Shown: piece by piece, positions 12,214 through 21,213 of the stretch
Layout of the letters: every line of letters begins with the position of its first letter
Position numbering within the stretch: position 1 is the stretch's first letter
Assembly (NCBI GenBank): GCA_013152085.1
Contig: JAADHC010000027.1
Coordinates: 1-39,721, forward strand
DNA: 39,721 nt
Reading direction: 5' to 3'
Source of the DNA: Chlorobiota bacterium
GTDB lineage: Bacteria; Bacteroidota; Bacteroidia; Bacteroidales; VadinHA17
Made by a program: the position numbers and the translations under genes
The notes under the pieces: model-generated
What the model was told of the DNA's origin: nothing
The model's database searches: none
What the model saw: the letters and a program-made list of their open reading frames with translations, nothing else

Positions 12214-13248
12214 ATGAAGAAAACTTCGTTAAACGACATTGCCAAGGCCCTGGGTGTGTCTAAAGCATTGGTATCTCTTGTCCTCAATAACCGGGGAGAT
12301 GAGATGGGTATCAATAAGGAAACGCAGCGCAAGGTTATAAAAATGGCTGCTAAACTGAATTATAAACCAAATCTTGTTGCCAGGGGATTGCGGTTGGGAG
12401 CGTCAAAAAATATCGGAGTAATCATTCCTGATATAAGCAATCCTTTCTTTGCCCGGATTGCCCGCACCATTGAAGACGAGGCCGGAAAACTGGGTTATCA
12501 TGTCACTTTTGTCAGTACGGATGAAAATCCGCAGAAAGAATCCCGGCTGATACGGTTGATGCTGGAGCGACAATCGGATGGATTGATTATCGCCAGTTCA
12601 CAGCCCAATACTGCCGACATCCTTAATCTTCGCCGTGATAATGTTCCTTTTGTATTGATAGACCGCTATTTCCCGCAGGTGAAAACAAATTATGTGGTCG
12701 TGGACAATCACAAAGCTGCTTACAATGTGGTTACACATCTGATCAATCTGGGTTACCGGAAAATCGCATTGGTAAAGATTTCTCCTGAATATCTTACTCC
12801 GATACGTTTCAGGCTGGCCGGTTACCGGGATGCATTGCGCGATCACGGAATCAGGTATGACAAACACATTGTACGTGAAATCCCTTTCGGAGAAGGACTT
12901 GCAAATCAGATGGAACCTATGATGCATGATTTGCTTTTCAGGCCGCTGAGTGTGGAAGCCGTTTTTTTCCTTAACAACAGTCTTGCCCTTGCCGGCCTTG
13001 AGGTGATTAACCGTATGAACCTTCGTATTCCCCAGGATGTGGCTATTGTCAGTTTCGACGATATCGATGTTTTCCGTCTGTTTCATCCCCCGGTAACGGC
13101 TGTAGCTCAACCATATCGCGAAATGGCAAAGGAGGCTGTCCGTATTCTCGTAAAAGAAATACAATCTCCCCACAAGCGTAATGAAAAATCTCAGATGGTT
13201 TTCGCTGCAAAACTTGAAATAAGGAGGTCCTGTGGGTTCTATAAATAA
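12214..13248 (+). CDS. LacI-family transcriptional regulator
   Basis: This 344-residue protein has an N-terminal helix-turn-helix (LNDIAKALGVSKALVSLVLN, about residues 6-25) and the hinge-helix region with YKPNLVARGLR. A periplasmic-binding-protein-like ligand domain follows, with the typical IGVIIPDISNPFFA opening, VPFVLIDR, and a C-terminal VAIVSFDDIDVF stretch. The family usually senses a sugar or sugar derivative and regulates its catabolism. Neither neighbour is a sugar gene, so this is an orphan regulator and its ligand is unknown. The candidate palindrome TAAACGGTTTA upstream may be its own operator, which is inference only. Confidence 0.9.
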   Translation: MKKTSLNDIAKALGVSKALVSLVLNNRGDEMGINKETQRKVIKMAAKLNYKPNLVARGLRLGASKNIGVIIPDISNPFFARIARTIEDEAGKLGYHVTFVSTDENPQKESRLIRLMLERQSDGLIIASSQPNTADILNLRRDNVPFVLIDRYFPQVKTNYVVVDNHKAAYNVVTHLINLGYRKIALVKISPEYLTPIRFRLAGYRDALRDHGIRYDKHIVREIPFGEGLANQMEPMMHDLLFRPLSVEAVFFLNNSLALAGLEVINRMNLRIPQDVAIVSFDDIDVFRLFHPPVTAVAQPYREMAKEAVRILVKEIQSPHKRNEKSQMVFAAKLEIRRSCGFYK

Positions 13249-13595
13249 AAGGTACTATGATCATTTCCGGTTGTTCATACAGTTTGATAACCCTCATGTT
13301 GCATCCCCGGGTACAATGTGTCTTTTCTTTAACGGTGATAACGAATACTGTTTGTTCATGGTCATTCCCCGCTTAATCATGTCTTTTCCATTTAAATCTA
13401 AAATAATATAAGTAATTTATAAACCTCTCTGCACAAGTGTGTAATAAAGACTATCATCAATGTTTAACTGGCTATATCCCAAATAAGATAAAAGTATTAT
13501 TTTTTAAAGAGTTATTATGTTTTTGTATATCAAATATATTTCTATATTTTTACAATTATGAATAATAATATTGTCTCATCAATAATATAAATAGT
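13249..13595. other. AT-rich intergenic region upstream of the winged-helix-like gene
   Basis: About 347 bp with no gene. It holds a possible promoter: TTTG at 13522-13525 and TATATTTT at 13543-13550, 17 bp apart, which is shorter than usual. I see no terminator for the LacI gene. Confidence 0.4.
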
Positions 13596-14096
13596 ATGCA
13601 ATTAAATGAATCGGATTTATCCGAAATGAAAGAATTTTACCGCGAAGAACTTGAAAAAACGGTACGTCGTCTTGAGCATATTCGCAAGATTCTGGAGAAA
13701 ATTGAACCCGGATCCTCCGAGATTGATTATTCTTCATTGCCTGTTGATACCCAAACTTCAGTATCCAAACCGGCTGTAAAAAAAGTATCCAGACGTAAAA
13801 AGCCGGGTCCTAAGGCGATATGGGGTAACTTTATACTGAAGCGGTTGCGTCAACTTAACCGGCCGGTTACGTATAACGACCTGATCAAGGATGCGATGCT
13901 TTTCTTTAAATTGGGTGACAATAAAAAGGATGCCGTTCGTCAGGCCATTATGAACAGTGCATTCAGATTAAGGAATAAACAGGGAAAGCTGGCTACCTAC
14001 AGAAAGCCGGGAACAAAAGAAAAATATGTCGGCCTGAAGAAATGGTTCGATAGCCAGGGGAAACTACTTTCTGAGTATAAGAAAAGACTTCACTGA
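13596..14096 (+). CDS. Small DNA-binding-like protein: coiled coil, basic AT-hook-like linker and winged-helix-like C-terminus
   Basis: The 166-residue protein has an N-terminal charged helix that may form a coiled coil (about residues 8-37). A flexible linker leads to a basic patch SRRKKPGPKA (65-74), resembling an AT-hook. The C-terminal helical domain (about 75-150) includes ILKRLRQLNRPVTYNDLIKD and KKDAVRQAIMNSAFRLRN and resembles HARE-HTH or other winged-helix domains. I would guess nucleic-acid binding from this layout. The strong AT-richness of the upstream region fits a gene for a chromatin or regulatory factor, but no target is evident. It is monocistronic and convergent with the next gene. 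Confidence 0.65.
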   Translation: MQLNESDLSEMKEFYREELEKTVRRLEHIRKILEKIEPGSSEIDYSSLPVDTQTSVSKPAVKKVSRRKKPGPKAIWGNFILKRLRQLNRPVTYNDLIKDAMLFFKLGDNKKDAVRQAIMNSAFRLRNKQGKLATYRKPGTKEKYVGLKKWFDSQGKLLSEYKKRLH

Positions 14097-14256
14097 AAAC
14101 TGTAATTTTTCCCCTGACACAAAAAACGGATCATACACAGCAATGCATGACGACGGGCATGGTTTTCTGTCCGGAATATGTGCTGTTATATCGGACAGTC
14201 AGATTAAAACCTCCCGGCTTGCCACTGGTACAGGATTTTTTGGATCGATGTTTTTA

Positions 14257-15255
14257 TTACCTGATCTCGCTGAAATATTTCATAAACTGAAGCCTTTCAT
14301 AAACTTCCGGGTTGTCCGTTTTATTCTGGCTTAGTTTCCCTCTGAACTGGTCAATATAATTGAATCCTTTTTTATCCATCCAGTGATGAATATTGTCGAG
14401 TATCTGATGAATAATTTCCGGTCCGTTAAGATATACCGCAGAAGTAATCTGTGTCACCTGTGCACCGGTCAGCAATAGTTTGACAACATCCTGCCAGTGG
14501 TGAACACCTGTTGAGGCAGCAAGAGGTGTTTTTATCCTGGAGGAGGCTACGGCAATCCAGCGCAACGTATTCGTCAGGTCTGATGGAGCGCTGAAACGGT
14601 TCGCAACGCTTACTTCCAGCTTTTCAATGTCTATATCGGGTCCGGCAAAGCGGTTGAACAGCACCATGGCATCTGCACCTGCACCGGCAAGTTGTATCAG
14701 CACATTCCCCAGGTTGGAAAAATAAGGACTGATCTTTACGGCTACGGGAATATGTACTTTTCTTTTTACCTTCTGCAGGATATCCACCGTAGTTTTCATA
14801 TTTCTGTCACAGGGATCGTTAAAATTAAATGGCATGACAAAAACATTCAACTCCAAAGCATCTGCACCCGCTTCCTCAATCCGGTGGGCAAAATAGGTCC
14901 ATTCATGACTTGTGATACAGTTGATACTGGCAATGACAGGAATCATAACCGAGGCTTTAATTTCCCGGATATGTTCCAGATATCCCGATAGTTGCTTATC
15001 GCGAATGTGAACATCGATATAATCAAGTGTTTCCGAATAAGCATCATAGATAAAATCGTTTTTGGCGGCTTCCTCAAGTTTATGCTGTGTTTCCAGCATA
15101 ATCTGTTCTTCGAAAAGTGATTTCAGAACAATTGCTCCGGCACCGTTTTTTTCAAGTTCATGAATTTCGTTCAGTGAAGAGGTGAGTCCGGAGCTACCGA
15201 TAATTATAGGATTGTGGAGTGTTAATCCCATATAATTTGTTGTCAGGTCAGCCAT
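14257..15255 (-). CDS. Dihydroorotate dehydrogenase-like flavoprotein
   Basis: The 332-residue TIM-barrel protein matches the DHOD-like family: LHNPIIIGSSGLT near the N-terminus, GAGAIVLKSLFEEQI, a VAVKISPYFSN strand-loop and a C-terminal ASTGVHHWQDVVKLLLTGA phosphate/FMN-binding stretch. The usual catalytic segment ELNxSCPN is replaced by ELNVFVMP (residues 135-142), so the canonical Cys/Ser base is absent. It is therefore unlikely to be the pyrimidine-pathway PyrD and is better called DHOD-like. It lies 114 bp downstream of the NfnB-like gene on the same strand and may be part of that operon, using electrons from or donating them to the Nfn flavoproteins. The start ATG is 15255-15253. Confidence 0.85.
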   Translation of the reverse strand: MADLTTNYMGLTLHNPIIIGSSGLTSSLNEIHELEKNGAGAIVLKSLFEEQIMLETQHKLEEAAKNDFIYDAYSETLDYIDVHIRDKQLSGYLEHIREIKASVMIPVIASINCITSHEWTYFAHRIEEAGADALELNVFVMPFNFNDPCDRNMKTTVDILQKVKRKVHIPVAVKISPYFSNLGNVLIQLAGAGADAMVLFNRFAGPDIDIEKLEVSVANRFSAPSDLTNTLRWIAVASSRIKTPLAASTGVHHWQDVVKLLLTGAQVTQITSAVYLNGPEIIHQILDNIHHWMDKKGFNYIDQFRGKLSQNKTDNPEVYERLQFMKYFSEIR

Positions 15256-15369
15256 TTTATTTTGTTTTTCTGTTTAACGATTCCGTTAAGTTATAAAATA
15301 TCTGCATTTTTTTATTTATAGACCCGTATCTTCAAGAAGACAGGCAGATATCGGTGTAACCGGAATGTT

Positions 15370-16860
15370 TTATGATTTCTTTTTTACTTTTTCCTTGAGA
15401 TACCGGTGCATACCCTCGGCGGCCTTACGTCCGTCGCCCATTGCCAGAATGACCGTAGCGCCTCCCCTGACAATGTCTCCTCCGGCAAAAAGCCAAGGAA
15501 TGGATGTCTGCATCGTCTCTTTATCCACAACAATGGTTCCCCAGTCGGTAACCTTCAGGTCGGGCATCATGTGCGGGATCAGGGGATTTGGAGAAACACC
15601 GATCGCGACAACTACGGTATCCACTTCAATATCGAATTCCGAGCCTTCAATCGGTATCGGACGCCTTCTGCCTGAAGCATCCGGTTCACCCAGTTCCATC
15701 TTTTGAACCCTGACTGTGGTTACACGACCTTTTTCATCTGTAAAATAGGCGACCGGATTATGGAGATTCATGAATTCGATGCCTTCCTCTTCGGCATGTT
15801 TAACTTCTTCCACCCGGGCAGGCATTTCCGTACGTGACCGCCGGTAAATGATCATAGCCCTTTCAGCGCCCAGCCTTTTTGCAGTACGTACCGAGTCCAT
15901 AGCGGTGTTCCCGCCACCAATCACTGCTACGTTTTTACCTGAAAAAATCGGGGTGTCATAATCGGGATTTGCGGCATGCATAAGATTAATACGTGTCAGA
16001 TATTCGTTGGACGAATAGATGCCGATTGCATTTTCTCCGGGAATGTTCATAAACCGGGGTAAACCGGCGCCACTGCCTACAAAGAAAGCTTCAAATCCGA
16101 CTTTTTTCAGGTCATCCATGGTTTCTGTTTTTCCGACAATAAAATTGGTGCGGAAGTTTACTCCCATTTTTTTCAGATTTTCAATCTCCACATCAACAAC
16201 CGTATTCGGCAGCCTGAATTCCGGGATACCGTATTTTAAAACACCTCCGATCTCGTGCAGGGCTTCAAAAACAGTAACATCGTAGCCCAGTTTGATCATA
16301 TCTCCGGCAAAAGCCAACCCGGAGGGTCCGGAACCAATAACGCCAACTTTGATCCCATTGGATTTTTCCACTACAGGAACGCTGATCCGGCCGCTGTCTC
16401 TTTCATAATCGGCAGCAAATCTTTCCAGGTTGCCAATGGCAACGGCAGGTTTTCCAAGTTTCCGGGTATAAAAACAGGAAACTTCGCACTGGACTTCCTG
16501 GGGACAAACCCTCCCGCAAACTGCCGGCAGGGCATTGGTTTCCTTAAGAACGGTAGCTGCACCCGGAAAATCCTTTGCTTCAATTTTTTTTATGAATTTC
16601 GGAATATTGATATTTACCGGACAGCCCGGGATGCATGTCGGATCGACGCAATCCAGGCACCGATGTGACTCCAGAAGAGCCTGCTCTTCTTTAAGGCCAT
16701 AATTAACTTCCTGGTTGTTTTTGTTACGTACATTGGGATCAACCTCAGGCATCCGGATCCTTTCCATGGAAGTCCGCTCTTTGGCTTTCATCGACTTCCG
16801 TAACGCCTCGCGCCATTCCTGGCTTCTTTCTTCTTTGAGATATTCGGTTGTGAATTTCAT
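15370..16860 (-). CDS. nfnB: NADPH-dependent glutamate synthase small-subunit-like protein, large subunit of an NfnAB-type ferredoxin:NADP oxidoreductase
   Basis: The 496-residue protein has an N-terminal ferredoxin-like domain with eight cysteines for two [4Fe-4S] clusters (68, 71, 76, 80, 115, 119, 125, 129). It then has the FAD-binding GSGPSG at 176-181 and a second NADPH-binding GGGNTA at 315-320. This architecture is shared by GltD and NfnB. The partner gene just upstream is the NfnA-type FAD/[2Fe-2S] subunit, overlapping by 4 bp (ATGA, 16857-16860), and no glutamate synthase large subunit is present. That points to Nfn: electron bifurcation between NADH, NADPH and ferredoxin in the cytoplasm. 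The alternative name is GltA/SudA. Confidence 0.88.
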   Translation of the reverse strand: MKFTTEYLKEERSQEWREALRKSMKAKERTSMERIRMPEVDPNVRNKNNQEVNYGLKEEQALLESHRCLDCVDPTCIPGCPVNINIPKFIKKIEAKDFPGAATVLKETNALPAVCGRVCPQEVQCEVSCFYTRKLGKPAVAIGNLERFAADYERDSGRISVPVVEKSNGIKVGVIGSGPSGLAFAGDMIKLGYDVTVFEALHEIGGVLKYGIPEFRLPNTVVDVEIENLKKMGVNFRTNFIVGKTETMDDLKKVGFEAFFVGSGAGLPRFMNIPGENAIGIYSSNEYLTRINLMHAANPDYDTPIFSGKNVAVIGGGNTAMDSVRTAKRLGAERAMIIYRRSRTEMPARVEEVKHAEEEGIEFMNLHNPVAYFTDEKGRVTTVRVQKMELGEPDASGRRRPIPIEGSEFDIEVDTVVVAIGVSPNPLIPHMMPDLKVTDWGTIVVDKETMQTSIPWLFAGGDIVRGGATVILAMGDGRKAAEGMHRYLKEKVKKKS

Positions 16861-17687
16861 GATCGCACCGTTTTTAGATACCGTTCATAAGCTTCTCTTT
16901 CCTGATCTTTATAGGCACCAAGGCGCTTCAGCATTTCATCAAAATCAACCTGATGTGCATCGAATTCAGGACCATCGACACATACGAATCTTGTACGTCC
17001 GCCGACTGAAACACGACAGGCACCACACATACCCGTTCCGTCAACCATAATGGTATTAAGACTGGCAATGGTGGGAATATGATACTTTTTGGTGGTTAAA
17101 GCGGCAAATTTCATCATGATGGCCGGCCCTATAACCACTGCCTGGTCAACCTTTTCCCTGTTGATTACCTTTTCCATACCATGGGTTACCAGACCTTTTT
17201 CCCCATATGAACCGTCATCGGTCATGATGATCACCTCGTCAGAAAAGGTCCGCATTTGTTCCTCAAGGATAATCAGGTCTTTGTTCCGGGCAGCCAGAAC
17301 GGTAACCACTTTGTTGCCTGCTTTTTTAAGCGCTTCAACAATAGGTAAAAGCGGGGCAACCCCTACACCGCCTCCTGCACAAAGCACCGTTCCCGCCTTT
17401 TCAATATGGGTGGGATTACCAAGGGGCCCGACAACATCCCTGACCTGGTCACCGGGTTCAAGGGCGATGAACCTGGCAGAAGTTACACCAACGCGCTGAA
17501 CAACCAGCGTTATTGTCCCTTTATCAGGATCGGCGTCTGCTATGGTTAAAGGTATACGTTCACCTTTTTCCCCAATCCGTATGATTACAAAATGGCCGGC
17601 TTTCCGGGACTTTGAAATCTCAGGGGCCTCCAGTACCATTTTGGCAACATCCGGGGAGAAAAATTGCTTTTCCAGTATTTTATTCAT
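16857..17687 (-). CDS. nfnA: FAD/[2Fe-2S] subunit of NfnAB-type ferredoxin:NADP oxidoreductase (sulfide/dihydroorotate dehydrogenase-like)
   Basis: The 276-residue protein has the ferredoxin-NADP reductase fold of PyrK/NfnA. An FAD domain (about 1-95; ERIPLTIAD, GPLGNP) is followed by an NAD-binding domain (CAGGGVGVAPLLPI at 103-116). The C-terminal cluster motif is D216-x4-C221-x2-C224-x11-C236. The D-C-C-C pattern matches the one-Asp, three-Cys [2Fe-2S] ligation known for NfnA. It forms the first gene of a two-gene operon with the GltD-like subunit. The pair would balance NADH, NADPH and reduced ferredoxin, a trait of anaerobic metabolism. Sulfide dehydrogenase is an older name for the same enzyme type. 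Confidence 0.88.
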   Translation of the reverse strand: MNKILEKQFFSPDVAKMVLEAPEISKSRKAGHFVIIRIGEKGERIPLTIADADPDKGTITLVVQRVGVTSARFIALEPGDQVRDVVGPLGNPTHIEKAGTVLCAGGGVGVAPLLPIVEALKKAGNKVVTVLAARNKDLIILEEQMRTFSDEVIIMTDDGSYGEKGLVTHGMEKVINREKVDQAVVIGPAIMMKFAALTTKKYHIPTIASLNTIMVDGTGMCGACRVSVGGRTRFVCVDGPEFDAHQVDFDEMLKRLGAYKDQEREAYERYLKTVRS

Positions 17688-17801
17688 TTCCCGGTTCGTT
17701 AAACGGTTTTTTAAAATTTTAAAGCTGCAAATTTTGTAAAAAAAGTTTTACCAAAGTATGTTTTAAAATAGTTCCGTAAAAAGATATCAGACATAATGGA
17801 A

Positions 17802-17835
17802 AAAGGCTCCTGTTAAAAATCCGGGAGGAGCCTTT
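17802..17835 (-). terminator. Rho-independent terminator of ccsBA
   Basis: A perfect 9-bp stem AAAGGCTCC (17802-17810) and GGAGCCTTT (17827-17835) with a 16-nt loop is followed by a T run on the minus strand. It lies 25 bp after the ccsBA stop. Confidence 0.8.
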
Positions 17836-17859
17836 CTGAAAGATTTATTTATTGCTTAT

Positions 17860-20800
17860 TTATTCCTGATCATGTTCACCTGAAAGATATTTCCGTTCAT
17901 TCAGATAGGCAAACAGGACAATCAATCCCAGCACTGCAAGCACAAAATAAACAGCAACAGGTATGGGTGTAACCTCTCCCGAAGCATAGGAATGAAGTCC
18001 GGAGAGGTAATAATTCACTCCGAAATAGGTCATGATTACAGAAAAGAATCCCAGGACGGAAGCGAGGTTAAATGCAAATGTGCCACGCATACCCGGAATA
18101 AGCCGCATGTGCACAATAAATACATAAACCAGGGCGGTAACCAGTGCCCAGGTTTCTTTCGGATCCCAGCCCCAGTATCTTCCCCAGGATTCATTGGCCC
18201 AGATCCCTCCCAGGAACGTGCCGATGACCACAAAATAAACACCCAGAATCAGGGTCATTTCATTAATCCTTGTCAGTGTGGTTATGGTTTGGGTAATTCG
18301 CTCCTTGTTTTTCTCCGATTTGAAGATTATAAGAAAAAGATTAAAAAGACCAAGGACCATGCCCATGCCCAGGAAACCGTAACTGGCTGTAATCACCGAA
18401 ACATGGATGGACAGCCAGTAGGATTTCAATACCGGAACCAGGTTGGTGATTTCCGGGCTCATCCAGCTCAGATGTGCCACAAAAAGGGTCAGTGCAGCAA
18501 GAATACCGCCGGCTGCCAGGGCAAATGGCGATTTACGGGCAAACAAAATGCCTGCCAGTACCATAGCCCATGCGATGTAGATCATCGATTCGTAACCGTT
18601 ACTCCAGGGTGCATGTCCGGAAATATACCACCGTAACCCCAAGCCTATCGTGTGGAAAGCAAATCCGAGAACAATCAGGAAAATCGAGACATTTATGACA
18701 GGCCGGATCTTTAACCGGGGAAAAAGGATGTAAAAAAACAATAATACAAGCAATACAAAACCAACCAGTCCATATACCATGGATAGTTTTTCAAAAATTC
18801 CTGCCTTGTTGTAAAAAATTTCCATTTTTACCTTAGCGGCTGGCGGTATAAATCCGGCTGCCCGTGTCTGCTGGTATTTCTTGATACCATCAATGAGTTG
18901 AATGATTTTATTATCCGAATTGGTTTCCCGGATATAGGTAAAATACATACTCACGGTATTGTTTATAAATAAAGAATCCTCCTGATTAACATGGTGTCCT
19001 GCATCTACGGGGGTGTACCAGCGATGATTCGGATCTCCCGGTGCGGGAAATATCCGGAGTAAATCACCGGTATAAACCATGTAACAGATGTTAACCTTTT
19101 CGTCGGTTTTGATGATGTCCTGCTCCATTTTGCTCCGGGCAGCAGGATCTTTCTGGTAGGCATTCTGAACGGCAGATGATAATTTATATGCGTTATTATG
19201 GGCCGTATCAAAAAAATCCATGAAAGAGGCAAAACGGCCGTTTATGCCTAACATCTGTTTTACCTGATCATTAGATACCCTGATCATAGGAACCCGCTGC
19301 CATTCATGGGGATAAAAATACATACCGAGTACTACCTGGGCAGGAGTCATCCCGTTTATGGAAGATTTGTAAGCCACTTTTCTTACGATCTCGGATGCCA
19401 TTGTTTCGAAGGGTTTGATCCGTCCGCCCTGGTCCTGTATCAGAACACTACTGAAGGCTGCCGCCTGATTCTTAGAAATCATCTGCTTTGGCATATTCTC
19501 AGACTGTGCCATTACTTTCGGAACGGATAAACCGCCTGCCATGATCATAATGACGATCATGGATGCTATTTTTTTCGGTGCTCCCGAAAGGTCTATGGAG
19601 CGTCCGAGTTTCATGAAACGGCTGTTTTTATTGAAAATAGATAAAATCATAGCCAGCATCATCAGAAAATAACCAAAATACGTGAGCGTGGTTCCCAAAG
19701 CATCGTGGTTTACGGAAAGGATCGTCCCTTTTTCATCCTGGTCATAAGACGACTGAAAAAACCGGAAACCCCGGTAATTCAGAATATGGTTCATGTATAT
19801 CCGGAAAGGCCTTTCCACACCTTTATCCGGGTCATTTAAAGTAACTTTACTGGCATAGGAAGAAGGACTGTTGGAACCGGGATACCTTTCAATCTGAAAA
19901 TCATTCAGGTACAGGCTGAAAGGTAAAGATATAACATGTGCACCATACTTCAGGTTCAGGTGTAAATTCCCGGTCTGTATGCTGACAGGTTGCCCTGCTC
20001 TGTTCGCATGACCTTTTATAAATACGGTTTGCACCCCGTCGGGACCGGTAACTTTCATTTGTAAAACATCCTGAGCATTAGTATTTCCTGAATTTCCTGC
20101 AACATAAGATATCCTGCCTTTTTCCTGATAAGAAGACGGAACCACCTGTAAAAATCCTACTGAATAAATATTTCGCAAGTTGACATCCGCAACTGTTCCT
20201 GCTTCAATGGTATCTTTTGTTGAGGCTCGCATGTCGGTGTATATAACCGGATATCGGGAGACCAGTTTTAAATGACCGTTTTCCTGAAAAAAAGAAAGAT
20301 CAACGGAAGGATTATTATTGCCGAAGCCGATTAACAGACCTGAATGCCGGACAGTGTCCCCTTTTTGGAGCATAAGGTCTTCGCGTGTGTGCATGTTCAG
20401 TACAACAAGATTGAGTATGGGTTTCCCTTCAGGGTCCGGTAGTAGTTCGGATTGTGCGGCAGGCAGAAATTTTACAAGCTTCAGGGTAACGGATTCATCC
20501 CCCACAGTTAATTTTTTTCGAAAATTATTTCTTCTCCCCGGTGTAAACAGTACCTTTTTATGAAATGATTTTGTCGTACTGTCTTTTACAACAGTACCGG
20601 ATATCCAGGTATCCGACGAAAGTATTTCTGAAGAACTCCGGCCTTCACGGATATGCATCGTTCCTTCGTAACTGATATAACGGGTTACGGCAGCACCAAG
20701 AAAAATAAATACAAAAGAAAAATGAAAAAGGAATATCGTGAGCTTTTTCTTTTTATAAACCTTTCTTACAAAAATATTTCCAACTAGGTTGATGATAATA

Positions 20801-20967
20801 AGAAGAATGACCAGCTCAAACCACCAGGCATTATATACCGCAGCCCGGGCTGCTACCGGTCCAAAGCTGCTTTCAATAAATGTTGCCGTACCGGCGGAAA
20901 CAGCCATGAACAAAATCAGGAACCCCATGAGTGGCATGGAAATCAGAAAATCAAATAATTTCTTCAT
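17860..20967 (-). CDS. ccsBA: Fused cytochrome c biogenesis protein CcsBA (ResB/Ccs1 plus CcsA)
   Basis: The 1035-residue membrane protein has a ResB/Ccs1-like N-terminal half: three early membrane helices, a large periplasmic domain and one helix near 430-450. A second signal-like helix is at 470-490 and a periplasmic segment spans 490-720. The C-terminal CcsA half has about eight helices and the haem-handling WWD-type motif WGWDPKETWAL at 932-942. In system II cytochrome c maturation this protein exports haem and attaches it to CxxCH motifs outside the inner membrane. The fused form is typical of Bacteroidota and Epsilonproteobacteria. Its position at the edge of an island of multihaem cytochromes (24 haem sites in the window) fits that job. 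Confidence 0.93.
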   Translation of the reverse strand: MKKLFDFLISMPLMGFLILFMAVSAGTATFIESSFGPVAARAAVYNAWWFELVILLIIINLVGNIFVRKVYKKKKLTIFLFHFSFVFIFLGAAVTRYISYEGTMHIREGRSSSEILSSDTWISGTVVKDSTTKSFHKKVLFTPGRRNNFRKKLTVGDESVTLKLVKFLPAAQSELLPDPEGKPILNLVVLNMHTREDLMLQKGDTVRHSGLLIGFGNNNPSVDLSFFQENGHLKLVSRYPVIYTDMRASTKDTIEAGTVADVNLRNIYSVGFLQVVPSSYQEKGRISYVAGNSGNTNAQDVLQMKVTGPDGVQTVFIKGHANRAGQPVSIQTGNLHLNLKYGAHVISLPFSLYLNDFQIERYPGSNSPSSYASKVTLNDPDKGVERPFRIYMNHILNYRGFRFFQSSYDQDEKGTILSVNHDALGTTLTYFGYFLMMLAMILSIFNKNSRFMKLGRSIDLSGAPKKIASMIVIMIMAGGLSVPKVMAQSENMPKQMISKNQAAAFSSVLIQDQGGRIKPFETMASEIVRKVAYKSSINGMTPAQVVLGMYFYPHEWQRVPMIRVSNDQVKQMLGINGRFASFMDFFDTAHNNAYKLSSAVQNAYQKDPAARSKMEQDIIKTDEKVNICYMVYTGDLLRIFPAPGDPNHRWYTPVDAGHHVNQEDSLFINNTVSMYFTYIRETNSDNKIIQLIDGIKKYQQTRAAGFIPPAAKVKMEIFYNKAGIFEKLSMVYGLVGFVLLVLLFFYILFPRLKIRPVINVSIFLIVLGFAFHTIGLGLRWYISGHAPWSNGYESMIYIAWAMVLAGILFARKSPFALAAGGILAALTLFVAHLSWMSPEITNLVPVLKSYWLSIHVSVITASYGFLGMGMVLGLFNLFLIIFKSEKNKERITQTITTLTRINEMTLILGVYFVVIGTFLGGIWANESWGRYWGWDPKETWALVTALVYVFIVHMRLIPGMRGTFAFNLASVLGFFSVIMTYFGVNYYLSGLHSYASGEVTPIPVAVYFVLAVLGLIVLFAYLNERKYLSGEHDQE

Positions 20968-21156
20968 GTGTGAGTATATTATGATTAAAATAATGATGTT
21001 TTCTGAAAAATATTGGTAAAAATAGTCAGATTTATCAAATTAAAACTATGATAAGGATCATGTATTGCCCATTTCGGGAATATGTCGTATTAATTTTTAT
21101 TAGAAGGAACTTGTTATCATACAACCCAATCGGTATTGCTTTGAAAACTGGCAAAA

Positions 21157-21188
21157 AGAAAGGTGCCAACCTCCGGCAGCACCTTTCT
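21157..21188 (-). terminator. Terminator of the octaheme cytochrome gene
   Basis: A perfect 10-bp stem AGAAAGGTGC (21157-21166) pairs with GCACCTTTCT (21179-21188) around a 12-nt loop, with a T-rich tail on the minus strand. It lies 26 bp after the cytochrome stop. Confidence 0.8.
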
Positions 21189-21213
21189 TAAAAAGGTAAA
21201 TCAAAATTTAATA

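Noticed and set aside
12021-12263. An 80-codon plus-strand frame overlapping the LacI gene
   Set aside because: It overlaps the promoter of the LacI-type gene and its first 50 bp in another frame, and has AT-driven composition with no recognisable domain.
15370-17687. Glutamate synthase small subunit (GltD) identity for the large flavoprotein
   Set aside because: There is no GltB large subunit nearby, while an NfnA-type FAD/[2Fe-2S] partner overlaps it by 4 bp, so NfnAB is the better call.
21025-21038. Possible FNR box upstream of ccsBA (GTCAG-ATTT-ATCAA)
   Set aside because: Only the ATCAA half is intact. The other arm does not fit TTGAT, so it is likely chance in an AT-rich region.
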